This document shows positions 19,508-28,753 of a stretch of 64,000 nt of DNA, piece by piece. The stretch is from the NCBI RefSeq assembly GCF_009380215.1, contig NZ_WHUG01000002.1, forward strand, positions 682,001 to 746,000, written 5' to 3'. This stretch comes from Rugamonas aquatica (GTDB taxonomy: Bacteria; Pseudomonadota; Gammaproteobacteria; Burkholderiales; Burkholderiaceae_D). A model generated the notes under the pieces. It saw only the letters and a list, made by a program, of their open reading frames with translations. It had not been told where the DNA came from and did no database searches. Every line of letters starts with the position of its first letter. Within the stretch, counting starts at the first letter, position 1. A program made the translations under genes and the position numbers.

Positions 19508-20857
19508 TCAGTCCAACGCCGGCTGCACCGATTCGATACCCACCGTTGCGCTGCCTTCCGCCAGCCGCACGGTCAGCGTGCTGCGCGGCTTCAGCTGCGC
19601 CGGTGAGCGGACGATGGCGCCCTGTTCGTCGGTGACGATGGCATAGCCGCGTTCCAGCGTGCGCTGTGGATTCAGCAGCTCCAGCTGCGAGGACAGGGCC
19701 GCCAGCGCATCGCGCCGCTGCGCCAGTTGCGTGGACACGCTCATCGCCGCGCGGTGCTGGAAGTCCGACAGCCTGGAACGCGCCGCCGTCACATCCGGCT
19801 TGCGCGCGCCGAGGCGGCCGGTCAAGCGGTCCAATTGAAAGCGCGCCTGTGACAGCGGGGCGCGGTTCGCGTGCGTCATCGCGGTCGACAGCGCCAGCAG
19901 CTTGAGGCGCTGCTGCTTGATCTGCGCGCCGGGGCTGAGCAGGCGGCGCGTGTAGTTATCCAATGTCTGCGACGCTTCGCCTACGCTGCGCCGCATCGCG
20001 CGCCGCAGGTCGATCACGTCGGCGCGCAGGGACGCCATCCAGTCCGCGCGCGGCGTGACGGCCAGTTCGGCGGCGGCGGTCGGCGTGGCGGCGCGCAGGT
20101 CGGCGGCGAAGTCGCAGATGGTGAAGTCGGTCTCGTGGCCGACGCCGGAGATCACCGGCATGCGGCAGTTGGCCACCGCATAGGCCACGTCCTCGTCGTT
20201 GAACGACCACAGGTCTTCGATGCTGCCGCCGCCCCGGCAGACGATCAGCACATCGCAGTCGTTGCGCAGCGAGGCCGTATCGATGGCGGCGGCGATCTTC
20301 TCGCCCGCGCCCTGGCCCTGCACCGGCGTCGGATACAGCACGATGTGCACATGCGGCGCTCGGCGTTTGAGCGCTGTGAGCACGTCGCGCAGCGCCGCCG
20401 CCTGCGGGCTGGTGACGATGCCCACGGTGCGCGGGAACAGCGGCAAGGCGCGCTTGCGCTCCGGGTGGAACAGGCCGGCCGCGTCGAGCTTTTCTTTCAG
20501 GCGCTGGAAGGCTTCGAACAGCGAGCCGACGCCGGCCCGGCGTATCGCCTCCACATTGATCTGGTAGTCGCCGCGCGCGCCGTACAGCGTCACCAGCGCT
20601 CGCACTTCGACCCGGTCGCCCTCGCGCGGCACGAAGCCGGCGTATTGGGCGCGGCCACGGAACATCACGGCGCGCACCTGGGCCGCGTCGTCCTTCAGCG
20701 TGAAATACCAGTGGCCGGAGCTGGCCCGCGTGAAGTTGGAGATTTCGCCGGAGATCCACGTGAGCGGGAAGCTGCGCTCCAGCAGCCGCGCCACCGCCTG
20801 GTTGAGCGCGCTGACAGTGATGACGGGGGCTGGTTCGTTGGGTTCGTCGAAGTTCAT
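19508..20857 (-). CDS. xseA: Exodeoxyribonuclease VII large subunit
   Basis: Catalytic subunit of exonuclease VII, which degrades single-stranded DNA with XseB. The N-terminal OB fold ([40 protein letters not shown]) is followed by the nuclease domain with [30 protein letters not shown] and [16 protein letters not shown] motifs. A long coiled-coil region and a short C-terminal beta piece complete it. The length of 449 residues is normal. ATG 20857 is preferred; a TTG three codons earlier is possible and neither has a clear ribosome site. Its promoter must lie at the edge of the DnaA-box array, which begins about 130 bp upstream. Confidence 0.95.
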   Translation of the reverse strand: MNFDEPNEPAPVITVSALNQAVARLLERSFPLTWISGEISNFTRASSGHWYFTLKDDAAQVRAVMFRGRAQYAGFVPREGDRVEVRALVTLYGARGDYQINVEAIRRAGVGSLFEAFQRLKEKLDAAGLFHPERKRALPLFPRTVGIVTSPQAAALRDVLTALKRRAPHVHIVLYPTPVQGQGAGEKIAAAIDTASLRNDCDVLIVCRGGGSIEDLWSFNDEDVAYAVANCRMPVISGVGHETDFTICDFAADLRAATPTAAAELAVTPRADWMASLRADVIDLRRAMRRSVGEASQTLDNYTRRLLSPGAQIKQQRLKLLALSTAMTHANRAPLSQARFQLDRLTGRLGARKPDVTAARSRLSDFQHRAAMSVSTQLAQRRDALAALSSQLELLNPQRTLERGYAIVTDEQGAIVRSPAQLKPRSTLTVRLAEGSATVGIESVQPALD

Positions 20858-21009
20858 AAATTTCAAAAATGGAAACTATCCACACTCTGTTATTTCGGTA
20901 ACACAGCGGTCACAGAGCATCTAAAGCGGTAAGTATTATAGGTAGGTATATGATTTTAAAGGGTAAACATTTCTGCCGTATTTGCGTGCAACGAGGAAAA
21001 ACCCTTATG

Positions 21010-21074
21010 GATCAAGTACTTTGCCTTAGCCACCGGCAGTTACGCACAAAGTTATCCACAAAAGATGTGTGAAA
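21010..21074 (+). repeat. DnaA/IHF-like module 1
   Basis: IHF-like 13-mer GATCAAGTACTTT (two mismatches to WATCAANNNNTTR) at 21010; consensus DnaA box TTATCCACA at 21052-21060; spacer AAAGA; inverted box TGTGTGAAA at 21066-21074. A third direct box-like TTACGCACA lies at 21040, 12 bp before the main box. Confidence 0.7.
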
Positions 21075-21152
21075 CTTTTGTGAGCGATAGCTATTTTCTT
21101 CTTGTTGATTTTATCATGCTCAAAATTTACGCAGAGAAAGTATATTGTGACA

Positions 21153-21217
21153 AATCAATGACTTAAGTATTGATCCAGGGTATTACGCACACTTTTATCC
21201 ACAGAAGATGTGCAAAA
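21153..21217 (+). repeat. DnaA/IHF-like module 2
   Basis: AATCAATGACTTA at 21153 is an exact match to the IHF consensus WATCAANNNNTTR. Consensus box TTATCCACA at 21195-21203, spacer GAAGA, inverted box TGTGCAAAA at 21209-21217. TTACGCACA at 21183 is the upstream third box. Confidence 0.8.
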
Positions 21218-21347
21218 CTTTGGACTTGCCCCCAGGTGGCGCTTTGCGGTGAATGAGGGTGTCGAGGTCGTCCTCGCCCTCGGCCGCCGGGGCTGGGGAT
21301 AAAAAACCGCTTGCTTCATTTTTGCGCAGGGCAATAAAAACGATATA

Positions 21348-21412
21348 AATCAATGACTTTGATAACGTCGGACGGCCTTGCTAACAATCTTATCCACACA
21401 AAATGTGCAGAA
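21348..21412 (+). repeat. DnaA/IHF-like module 3
   Basis: AATCAATGACTTT at 21348 (one mismatch, last base). Consensus box TTATCCACA at 21390-21398, spacer CAAAA, inverted box TGTGCAGAA at 21404-21412; its complement TTCTGCACA fits the relaxed TTNTNCACA DnaA consensus. Confidence 0.8.
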
Positions 21413-21550
21413 CTGCCTGCTTTTCCACGATAGGCGGATCTTATCGGTAGCGAACTCGGCTGTGTCGGTGGAAAACCCTGTTTTCGCTGGGAAAAGTGGT
21501 CAAATGAGCCGGTCTGCACGGTTTTTACTCACGGCAAAAAATCCCTTATA

Positions 21551-21615
21551 AATCAACGATCTTTTGCTATGTGGGAGGCGTTGCTAACAATCTTATCCAC
21601 ATTAAGTGTGCAGAA
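21551..21615 (+). repeat. DnaA/IHF-like module 4
   Basis: AATCAACGATCTT at 21551 (two mismatches). Consensus box TTATCCACA at 21593-21601, spacer TTAAG, inverted box TGTGCAGAA at 21607-21615. Confidence 0.75.
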
Positions 21616-21701
21616 GTCCACACCCATACCAGTGCCAGGCGAGGGCGATTTTGGCCGGTTTTCCCTGCGTTTTTTTTACGCATGGAAAAAATATCCTTAT
21701 A

Positions 21702-21766
21702 AATCAAGGACTTTGTATGCAGTGGATACCCTTGCTAACAATCTTATCCACATTTTTTGTGCAGAA
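21702..21766 (+). repeat. DnaA/IHF-like module 5
   Basis: AATCAAGGACTTT at 21702 (one mismatch). Consensus box TTATCCACA at 21744-21752, spacer TTTTT, inverted box TGTGCAGAA at 21758-21766, followed by CTCCACATGG shared with module 7. Confidence 0.8.
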
Positions 21767-21883
21767 CTCCACATGGCCCGCGACTTGGCCACTTTTGGTG
21801 GCTGAAATTATTGGAAAGACAAGGCTTGTGGCGTGGATAAGCTCATATGCCAGATTTTTACGCAGGGAAACAATATCTATTGA

Positions 21884-21948
21884 AATCAATGACTTGGGTT
21901 GTCATCGTATGCCTTGCTCACAATCTTATCAACAGAATATGGGCATAA
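21884..21948 (+). repeat. DnaA/IHF-like module 6, boxes decayed
   Basis: AATCAATGACTTG at 21884 matches the IHF consensus exactly. The main box is TTATCAACA (one change) at 21926-21934, spacer GAATA, inverted box TGGGCATAA at 21940-21948, the weakest pair of the array. Spacings are still 42 and 5 bp. Confidence 0.65.
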
Positions 21949-22031
21949 CTGGGCACAACTTTTGCTGGGCAAAAAGCGGGCCCGGCTGTTCAAACTGCGT
22001 CATTTTTGAGCTTTGAAATTATCTTCTTTAA

Positions 22032-22096
22032 AATCAAAGACTTGAGTTGGGTAGGTGGGCATTGCACACACAATTGTCCACAGAAAATGTGCAGAA
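22032..22096 (+). repeat. DnaA/IHF-like module 7
   Basis: AATCAAAGACTTG at 22032 matches the IHF consensus exactly. Box TTGTCCACA (one change) at 22074-22082, spacer GAAAA, inverted box TGTGCAGAA at 22088-22096. TTGCACACA at 22062 is the third box. The module ends about 120 bp before the exbB start and may overlap its promoter. Confidence 0.75.
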
Positions 22097-22217
22097 CTCC
22101 ACATGGTCGTACGATGACTGCTGTGCGGCAGCGCTCTGGCTGCCATCCACCACTTGCCGTGGACGGCCCAACAAGATACATTGCGCCTTCGGGTGTTTAT
22201 CTAGACAGGAGTTCCTT

Positions 22218-22823
22218 TTGCTCGCCATATTACAAGCCGCTGGTTGGCCTATCTGGTTGTTGCTGGTTGCATCGATCGTCGCGACCGCGCTGATTATCGA
22301 GCGCTTGCTGTATCTGCGCCGCAGCAAGATCCTGCCTAAAAAATTGCTGGACGAAGTGGTGCAGGTCTACCGCAGCGGCAATATCACGCCCGATGTGATC
22401 GACAAGCTGGAGAAGAGTTCGCCGCTGGGCGTGGTGCTGTCGGCCGCGCTGCGCAATATCGACTCGCCGCGCGAGGTGATGAAGGAATCCATCGAAGAGG
22501 CCGGCAGTGGCGTGGCCCACATGCTGGAACGCTTCCTGACCACGCTGGGCACGATCGCCGAGCTGGCTACCTTGATGGGCCTGTTCGGCACCGTGGTCGG
22601 CATGATCGAGATTTTCGGTTCGCAGACCGGCACCGGCGCCAATCCTACCCAGCTGGCGCACGGCATTTCGGTGGCGCTGTACAACACCGGCTTCGGTATC
22701 GCCATCGCGATGCCGACCATGGTGTTCTACCGCCACTTCCGCGCGCTGGTCAACAGCTTCGTCATCGAGATGGAGCAGCAGGCGGTGAAGTTTGTCGACC
22801 TGGTCCACTGCAAGCGCAAGTAA
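22218..22823 (+). CDS. exbB: ExbB/TolQ-type proton-channel protein
   Basis: Inner-membrane subunit that, with ExbD, converts the proton gradient into force for TonB (or TolA). The 201-residue product has three membrane segments: near the N-terminus (AGWPIWLLLVASIVATALII) and two around residues 110-185 containing LMGLFGTVVGMIEIF, the family signature. The start is TTG 22218, with AGGAG 6 bp upstream; the open frame continues back to 22047, but that part overlaps DnaA module 7 and has no family similarity. exbD follows 9 bp later. With no tonB or tolA here, ExbB versus TolQ is a judgement from the exbD-lpxK context. Confidence 0.9.
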   Translation: MLAILQAAGWPIWLLLVASIVATALIIERLLYLRRSKILPKKLLDEVVQVYRSGNITPDVIDKLEKSSPLGVVLSAALRNIDSPREVMKESIEEAGSGVAHMLERFLTTLGTIAELATLMGLFGTVVGMIEIFGSQTGTGANPTQLAHGISVALYNTGFGIAIAMPTMVFYRHFRALVNSFVIEMEQQAVKFVDLVHCKRK

Positions 22824-22832
22824 GGACGGGCC

Positions 22833-23267
22833 ATGAATTTCCGCAAGGGACAAAGCCGCGAAGATCCGCACATCAACCTGATCCCGTTCATCGACGTGCT
22901 GCTGGTGATCCTGATCTTCCTGATGGTGACGACCACTTACAGCAAGTTCACCGAGCTGCAGATCACGCTGCCGACCGCCGACGCGCAGAAGGCGGCCGAC
23001 AAGCCGTTCGAGCTGAACGTGACGGTGGATGCCAAGGGCAACTACACGATCAATGGCGAGCCGGTGTCGTTCCATGATGTCGCCGGTTTTGCGCAGGCCA
23101 TGAAGGCTGCGGCCGACAAGGGCGGCATGGCCGGCAAGTCGCCGGTGGTGATCGTCAACGCCGACCAGTTCGCGATGCATCAGATGGTGATCAACGTGAT
23201 GGAAGCGGCGCGCATCGCCGGCTACGACAAGCTGACCTTCGCCGCGCAGACCAGTGGCGCAAAATAA
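22833..23267 (+). CDS. exbD: ExbD/TolR-type energy-transducing protein
   Basis: 144-residue partner of ExbB. One membrane helix (LIPFIDVLLVILIFLMVTTTY) carries the conserved Asp needed for proton flow; the rest is a periplasmic domain (ELQITLPTADAQK onward). Spacing of 9 bp after exbB indicates one transcript. The pair probably energises TonB-dependent receptors such as the one at 11.5 kb. The downstream gap to lpxK holds a palindromic repeat. Confidence 0.92.
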   Translation: MNFRKGQSREDPHINLIPFIDVLLVILIFLMVTTTYSKFTELQITLPTADAQKAADKPFELNVTVDAKGNYTINGEPVSFHDVAGFAQAMKAAADKGGMAGKSPVVIVNADQFAMHQMVINVMEAARIAGYDKLTFAAQTSGAK

Positions 23268-23280
23268 TACATGACCGCTT

Positions 23281-23359
23281 GTCATTCCCGCGAAAGCGGG
23301 AATCCATGCTGAACGTCCGGAGTCGACGTTCTATGGATTCCCGCCTGCGCGGGAATGAC
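23281..23359. repeat. BIME/REP-like inverted repeat between exbD and lpxK
   Basis: Arms 23281-23307 and 23333-23359 are inverted copies matching at 25 of 27 positions, starting GTCATTCCCGCG. Each arm also folds on itself (CCCGC...GCGGG). This is the form of the dispersed ATTCCCGC...GCGGGAAT repeats seen in many proteobacteria. Only one copy occurs in the window. Confidence 0.8.
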
Positions 23360-23381
23360 GACGGTCGGCTAAGGTTCTGAA

Positions 23382-24437
23382 TTGCCAAATCAATCTCCCT
23401 CCAAATCGTCGGCGCTGGAAACCACGCTGACGCGTAACTGGCTGCGGCGCGGGCCGCTGGCCTGCGCCTTGTGGCCGGTGTCGCTGCTGTTCCGTGGGCT
23501 TAGCGGCGTGCGGGCGGCGCTGTTCCGCGCCGGCGTGCTGAAGTCCTCGCGGCTGCCGGTGCCGGTGGTCGTGGTGGGCAATATCTACATCGGCGGCACC
23601 GGCAAGACGCCGCTGACCATCTGGCTGGTGCAGGCGCTGCAAGCGGCGGGCATGAAGCCGGGCGTGATCTCGCGCGGCCACGGCAGCGACGGTGTGCACG
23701 GGCGCGAGGTGATAGCCGCCTCCACGCCGGAGCAGGTCGGCGACGAGCCGCTGCTAATCAAGCAAAGAACCGGCTGCCCGGTGATGGTGGGGCGCGACCG
23801 TGCCGCCACCGGCCGCGCACTGCTTGCCGCGCATCCCGATGTGGACATCCTGCTGACCGACGACGGCCTGCAGCACTACGCCTTGCAGCGCGACGTGGAA
23901 ATCATCCTGTTCGACGGCCGTGGCGCCGGCAATGGCTGGCTGCTGCCGGCCGGCCCGCTGCGGGAGCCGGTCTCGCGCCGGCGCGACTTCACCGTCATCA
24001 ACGCGCCGCTGCTGACCGAGGAGCTGGTGCGCAACGTCGGCGGCCGGGCTATCCAGATGACGCTCGAAGGCCAATACGCCGAACAACTGATCGACCGCAC
24101 GCAGCGCCGCTCGCTGGCCAGCCTGGCCGGCACCGACCTGCGCCTGGCGGCTGCGGCCGGTATCGGCAACCCGTCGCGCTTTTTTGGCATGCTCAAGGCC
24201 GCCGGCCTGGGCATCGCCGAGCTGCCTTTGCCCGATCATCACGACTTCCAGGACCGCCCGTTTGCCGCGCTCGATGCGGACCTGATCTTGATGACCGAGA
24301 AGGATGCAGTAAAATGTGCGCAAATTGAAGAACTCAGAGACGACCCGCGACTATGGGTCGTCCCGGTGACGGCGCGCATCGATGGCGCGCTGGCCGACCA
24401 AATTGTGGAGAAATGTCGTGGACGCTCGTTTGCTTGA
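23382..24437 (+). CDS. lpxK: Tetraacyldisaccharide 4'-kinase
   Basis: Inner-membrane-associated kinase that phosphorylates the lipid A precursor at the 4' position. The P-loop is [15 protein letters not shown] near residue 65, preceded by the membrane-anchoring N-terminal helix; [18 protein letters not shown] and LPDHHDF are family motifs, and [10 protein letters not shown] lies near the C-terminus. At 351 residues it is slightly long because the start is a TTG at 23382 (AAGG 7 bp upstream). The last 20 bp overlap the trm112 gene. Forms a run with trm112 and kdsB, common in betaproteobacteria. Confidence 0.95.
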   Translation: MPNQSPSKSSALETTLTRNWLRRGPLACALWPVSLLFRGLSGVRAALFRAGVLKSSRLPVPVVVVGNIYIGGTGKTPLTIWLVQALQAAGMKPGVISRGHGSDGVHGREVIAASTPEQVGDEPLLIKQRTGCPVMVGRDRAATGRALLAAHPDVDILLTDDGLQHYALQRDVEIILFDGRGAGNGWLLPAGPLREPVSRRRDFTVINAPLLTEELVRNVGGRAIQMTLEGQYAEQLIDRTQRRSLASLAGTDLRLAAAAGIGNPSRFFGMLKAAGLGIAELPLPDHHDFQDRPFAALDADLILMTEKDAVKCAQIEELRDDPRLWVVPVTARIDGALADQIVEKCRGRSFA

Positions 24438-24594
24438 TATCCTGGTATGCCCGGTCTGCAAAGGCCCCCTGGAGTACGATAAAAAAGCCCAGGAAATGAT
24501 TTGCAAGGGCGATCGCCTGGCTTATCCTATCCGCGACGGCATCCCCATCATGTGGGCCGACGAGGCGCGCACGCTGCAGGACAAGGCGGAATAA
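24418..24594 (+). CDS. Trm112/YcaR-family small zinc-ribbon-like protein
   Basis: 58-residue protein [20 protein letters not shown]..., the Trm112/YcaR family (PF03966) that in many species sits between lpxK and kdsB. It has one CPVC knuckle and a later single Cys ([18 protein letters not shown]), so the second half of a zinc site is incomplete, which is common in this bacterial branch. Eukaryotic Trm112 activates methyltransferases; the bacterial role is unclear. The GTG start at 24418 is chosen for GGAG 7 bp upstream; it overlaps the end of lpxK by 20 bp. Confidence 0.93.
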   Translation: MDARLLDILVCPVCKGPLEYDKKAQEMICKGDRLAYPIRDGIPIMWADEARTLQDKAE

Positions 24595-24597
24595 GCA

Positions 24598-25344
24598 GTG
24601 TCCTTCATCGCCATCATCCCGGCCCGCCTGGCCTCGACCCGGCTGCCGAACAAGCCCCTGGCCGACCTGGGGGGCAAGCCCATGGTGGTGCGCGTGGCCG
24701 AGCGCGCGCAGCTGGCCGGCGCCGCCCGCGTCATCGTCGCCACCGACCATGACGACATCCGCGCCGCCTGCGAACAGCATGGCGTGGAAGTGTGCATGAC
24801 CCGCGCCGACCATCCGTCCGGCACCGACCGCATCGCCGAAGTGGCGCGCGCGCTGAACCTGCCGGCCGACGCCGTCGTTGTCAATCTGCAGGGCGACGAG
24901 CCGCTGATCGACCCCGAACTGTTGCAGGCGGCCGCCTCGCGCATCAGCGCCGAGGTGCCGATGTCCACCTGCGCCCACCCGCTGCACGACGCCGCCGACG
25001 CCTTCAATCCGAATGTGGTCAAGGTGGTGCTGGACAAGACCGGCCGGGCCCTCTATTTTTCGCGCGCGACCATACCCTGGCATCGCGACGCCTTTGCGCA
25101 GTCCAAGGACGCGCTGCCTGCCGGTTACGTGCCGCTCCGTCACATCGGACTGTACGCCTACCGCAATGACTTCCTGCAAGCCTACCCGGCACTGGAAGTG
25201 TCGCCGCTGGAAGCCATCGAGGCACTGGAACAGCTGCGCGTGCTGTGGCACGGCTATCCCATCGCGGTCCACGTGACCGACTCGGCCCCTGCGGCCGGGG
25301 TGGATACGCCGGAAGACCTGGCCCGCGTTCGGCAGTTCTATTGA
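24598..25344 (+). CDS. kdsB: 3-deoxy-manno-octulosonate cytidylyltransferase
   Basis: Activates Kdo with CTP to CMP-Kdo for the lipopolysaccharide core. The 248-residue product is full length. The N-terminal nucleotide-binding motif is [34 protein letters not shown] and [13 protein letters not shown] are conserved family segments. The start is GTG 24598, three bases after the trm112 stop, so coupled translation is likely. It shares the lipid A/Kdo pathway with lpxK upstream. Confidence 0.96.
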   Translation: MSFIAIIPARLASTRLPNKPLADLGGKPMVVRVAERAQLAGAARVIVATDHDDIRAACEQHGVEVCMTRADHPSGTDRIAEVARALNLPADAVVVNLQGDEPLIDPELLQAAASRISAEVPMSTCAHPLHDAADAFNPNVVKVVLDKTGRALYFSRATIPWHRDAFAQSKDALPAGYVPLRHIGLYAYRNDFLQAYPALEVSPLEAIEALEQLRVLWHGYPIAVHVTDSAPAAGVDTPEDLARVRQFY

Positions 25345-25551
25345 TTTGTGTCAAAGGATGCGTCAGCCAGCAGTCAGTTACAACTGATATAACGAAGACA
25401 ACGGTGCGATATTCATACGGAATATCGGGCCGTACCCCGGTTTCGCCAGCTAAGAACGGTTCAAACCGTCACAAATTGGCGTTGAGACGAAGTTTTGTGG
25501 TAAGTTTCGTACGATCCAATACTAACTAACCCACATCCATATCTGTTTTAG

Positions 25552-26217
<666 letters not shown>

Positions 26218-26229
26218 GCGTTAAAGTAG

Positions 26230-26254
26230 AGCGGACCGAGTGTCCGCTTTTTTT
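26230..26254 (+). terminator. Intrinsic terminator of adk
   Basis: AGCGGAC (26230-26236), loop CGAGT, GTCCGCT (26242-26248), then T-run to 26254. Clean rho-independent terminator. The remaining ~140 bp to hppA show nothing further that I can name apart from the AAGGGGAC ribosome site. Confidence 0.9.
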
Positions 26255-26397
26255 GCGCCCAAAATCGGCTGGATGCCATCCCGTTTTATGAAGTTTTGCA
26301 GTTCGCAGGTTTAGTTGGCTGCGCTTGCCTACCCGGCGGGCGTTGGTTTTCTGAAGTGTGGGTTTGTAGGCTCGATCAATAAAAATAAGGGGACACT

Positions 26398-28671
26398 ATG
26401 GCAGCTAGTCTTTGGTTTGCAGTTGCGTGCGGCGTGATCGCCGTGATTTATGGTTTATGGTCTCGTAGCTGGATTTTGCGACAGGACGCGGGTAACGCCC
26501 GCATGCAGGAAATCGCACTGGCCATCCAGCAGGGCGCCGCCGCCTACCTGGCGCGCCAGTATCGCACCATCGGCATCGTCGGCGTGGTGCTGCTCATCCT
26601 CATCGCTGTCTTACTCGATATGCACACCGCGGTCGGCTTCCTGATCGGCGCGGTGCTGTCCGGCGCCTGCGGCTTCATCGGCATGAACGTCTCCGTGCGC
26701 GCCAATGTGCGCACCGCGCAGGCGGCCACCAAGGGCATGAACGAGGCGCTCGACGTCGCGTTCAAGGGCGGCGCGATCACCGGCATGCTGGTGGTCGGCC
26801 TGGGCCTGCTGGGCGTGGTGCTGTTCTATCTGTTCCTGGTCGCGATGGCGCCGGGTGCGCCGAATCCGCCGCTTAATCCGCACGATGTGATCAAGCCGCT
26901 GATCGGCCTGGCCTTCGGCGCGTCGCTGATTTCGATCTTCGCCCGTCTGGGCGGGGGCATCTTCACCAAGGGCGCGGACGTGGGCGCCGACCTGGTGGGC
27001 AAGGTGGAGGCGGGCATCCCCGAGGACGACCCGCGCAACCCGGCGGTGATCGCCGATAACGTCGGCGACAACGTCGGCGATTGCGCCGGCATGGCGGCCG
27101 ACCTGTTCGAAACCTATGTGGTGACGCTGATCGCCACCATGCTGCTGGGCGCCTTGCTGATTACCTCGGCGCCGACTTCGGCCATCATTTATCCGCTGCT
27201 GCTGGGCGCGGTGTCCATCATCGCTTCCATCATCGGCTGCTCGATGGTCAAGGCCAAGCCGGGCAAGAAGATCATGTCGGCGCTATACACCGGCCTGTGG
27301 TGGGCGGCCGGCCTGTCGCTGATCGGCTTCGCCGTGGTGACGTGGCAGATCTGGCCGGATGAAGCCATGCGCATGAAGATGATGGGCTGCACCGTGGTCG
27401 GCATCGTGCTGACCGGGCTGATGGTCTATATCACCGAGTACTACACCGGCACCGATTTCGCGCCGGTCAAGCATATCGCCGAAGCATCGACCACCGGCCA
27501 CGGCACCAACATCATCGCCGGCCTGGGCGTGTCGATGAAGTCCACCGCCTATCCGGTGCTGGCGGTGTGCGCGGCGATCCTGGTGTCGTACCAGCTGGGC
27601 CAGTTGTACGGCGTGGCGATCGCTGCGACCGCGATGCTGTCGATGGCCGGCATCGTCGTGGCGCTGGACGCCTACGGCCCGATCACCGACAACGCCGGCG
27701 GCATCGCCGAAATGTCGGGCATGCCGGAATCGGTGCGCGCGATTACCGATCCGCTCGATGCGGTGGGCAACACCACCAAGGCCGTCACCAAGGGTTATGC
27801 GATCGGTTCGGCCGGCCTGGCTGCGCTGGTGCTGTTCGCCGACTACACGCACGCGCTGGAATCGACCGGCAAGAGCATCACCTTCGACCTGTCGAATCCG
27901 ATGGTGATCGTCGGTCTGATTATCGGCGGCCTGATACCCTACCTGTTCGGCGCGATGGCGATGGAGGCCGTGGGCCGCGCCGCCGGCGCCGTGGTGGTGG
28001 AGGTGCGCCGCCAGTTCCGCGACATCAAGGGCATCATGGACGGCACCGGCAAGCCGGAGTACGACAAGGCGGTCGACATGCTGACCGCGTCGGCGATCAA
28101 GGAAATGATCATTCCTTCGCTGCTGCCGGTGGTGGTGCCGATTGTGGTCGGCATGCTGCTGGGGGCGGCCGCGCTGGGCGGCATGCTGATGGGCACCATC
28201 GTCACCGGCCTGTTCGTGGCGATCTCGATGACCACCGGCGGCGGCGCCTGGGACAACGCCAAGAAATACATCGAAGACGGCCACTTCGGCGGCAAGGGTT
28301 CGGACGCGCACAAGGCGGCCGTGACCGGCGACACCGTGGGCGATCCGTACAAGGATACGGCCGGGCCGGCGGTCAATCCGCTGATCAAGATCATCAACAT
28401 CGTGGCCTTGCTGCTGGTGCCGCTGCTGCCTGCCTCGGGCTGGCTGGCGGTGACGCCTCAGGCCCCGGTCAGCGCGATCACAGCACCGGCGCCGACGATG
28501 ATGATGATGGCGCCTGCGGCGGCCCCGATGGCGCCGGCCGACGCGCCGCCTCCACCGGCGGCCGCTGCGCCGCTGACCGAAGGCGCGCAGCCGGGGCAGG
28601 GGGGTCCGGCGGACCAACCGCCTGCCGCGGCGCCGGCCACACCGGCTGAAACGCCACCGCCAGGCAAGTAA
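26398..28671 (+). CDS. hppA: K+-independent proton-pumping membrane pyrophosphatase
   Basis: Integral membrane pump that uses pyrophosphate hydrolysis to move protons across the inner membrane. The substrate signature [20 protein letters not shown] and [19 protein letters not shown] are intact, as are the later [18 protein letters not shown] residues. [10 protein letters not shown] carries Lys where K+-dependent enzymes have Ala, placing it in the K+-independent class (established knowledge of the family). About 16 membrane helices. The catalytic body ends near residue 680 ([12 protein letters not shown]). The remaining ~77 residues are a Pro/Ala-rich tail with a short Met run (TMMMMAP), absent from usual HppA proteins. 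It is a single gene with its own promoter region. Confidence 0.95.
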   Translation: MAASLWFAVACGVIAVIYGLWSRSWILRQDAGNARMQEIALAIQQGAAAYLARQYRTIGIVGVVLLILIAVLLDMHTAVGFLIGAVLSGACGFIGMNVSVRANVRTAQAATKGMNEALDVAFKGGAITGMLVVGLGLLGVVLFYLFLVAMAPGAPNPPLNPHDVIKPLIGLAFGASLISIFARLGGGIFTKGADVGADLVGKVEAGIPEDDPRNPAVIADNVGDNVGDCAGMAADLFETYVVTLIATMLLGALLITSAPTSAIIYPLLLGAVSIIASIIGCSMVKAKPGKKIMSALYTGLWWAAGLSLIGFAVVTWQIWPDEAMRMKMMGCTVVGIVLTGLMVYITEYYTGTDFAPVKHIAEASTTGHGTNIIAGLGVSMKSTAYPVLAVCAAILVSYQLGQLYGVAIAATAMLSMAGIVVALDAYGPITDNAGGIAEMSGMPESVRAITDPLDAVGNTTKAVTKGYAIGSAGLAALVLFADYTHALESTGKSITFDLSNPMVIVGLIIGGLIPYLFGAMAMEAVGRAAGAVVVEVRRQFRDIKGIMDGTGKPEYDKAVDMLTASAIKEMIIPSLLPVVVPIVVGMLLGAAALGGMLMGTIVTGLFVAISMTTGGGAWDNAKKYIEDGHFGGKGSDAHKAAVTGDTVGDPYKDTAGPAVNPLIKIINIVALLLVPLLPASGWLAVTPQAPVSAITAPAPTMMMMAPAAAPMAPADAPPPPAAAAPLTEGAQPGQGGPADQPPAAAPATPAETPPPGK

Positions 28672-28703
28672 GCGTTACGAATTGTTTCATTCGCTTCCCT
28701 CCG

Positions 28704-28737
28704 GTGCTACACCTGCTATTAATGAAAGGTGTAGCAC
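28704..28737 (+). other. Strong hairpin between hppA and the next gene
   Basis: GTGCTACACCT (28704-28714) and AGGTGTAGCAC (28727-28737) are perfect 11-bp arms around a 12-base loop. No T-run follows, so it is either a weak hppA terminator or a leader structure of the gene starting 17 bp later. Confidence 0.6.
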
Positions 28738-28753
28738 TACGCGAGGTGATGCC

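Larger units (their letters stand above)
20968..22105. repeat. Array of seven DnaA-box/IHF-like modules in a gene-free region
   Basis: The 1.36-kb gap between xseA (start 20857) and exbB (start 22218) contains no credible gene. It holds seven diverged copies of a ~65-bp core module, listed separately. In every copy the start of an IHF-like 13-mer and the start of a forward DnaA box are exactly 42 bp apart, and a 5-bp gap separates that box from an inverted box. Conservation extends ~30 bp upstream in most copies (TTTTTACGCAGGG-like, with TACGCA 25 bp before the 13-mer in copies 2-6) and ~10 bp downstream (CTCCACATGG in copies 5 and 7). Centre-to-centre distances are 143, 195, 203, 151, 182 and 148 bp, so intermodule sequence is free while the core is in strict register. 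All modules point the same way, towards exbB. DnaA and IHF binding is inferred from consensus matches. Confidence 0.85.

Noticed and set aside
21569..22016. Short open frames within the DnaA/IHF array region
   Set aside because: They run across the repeat modules, have no ribosome sites or family motifs, and their translations change from copy to copy; the region is better explained as non-coding repeats.
20968..22105. Possibility that the array is a CRISPR locus
   Set aside because: The repeats are long and diverged, spacing between copies varies, all copies carry DnaA-type sequences, and no cas gene is near.
26398..28671. K+-dependent or Na+-pumping pyrophosphatase
   Set aside because: The GNTTKA motif with Lys marks the K+-independent proton-pumping class.
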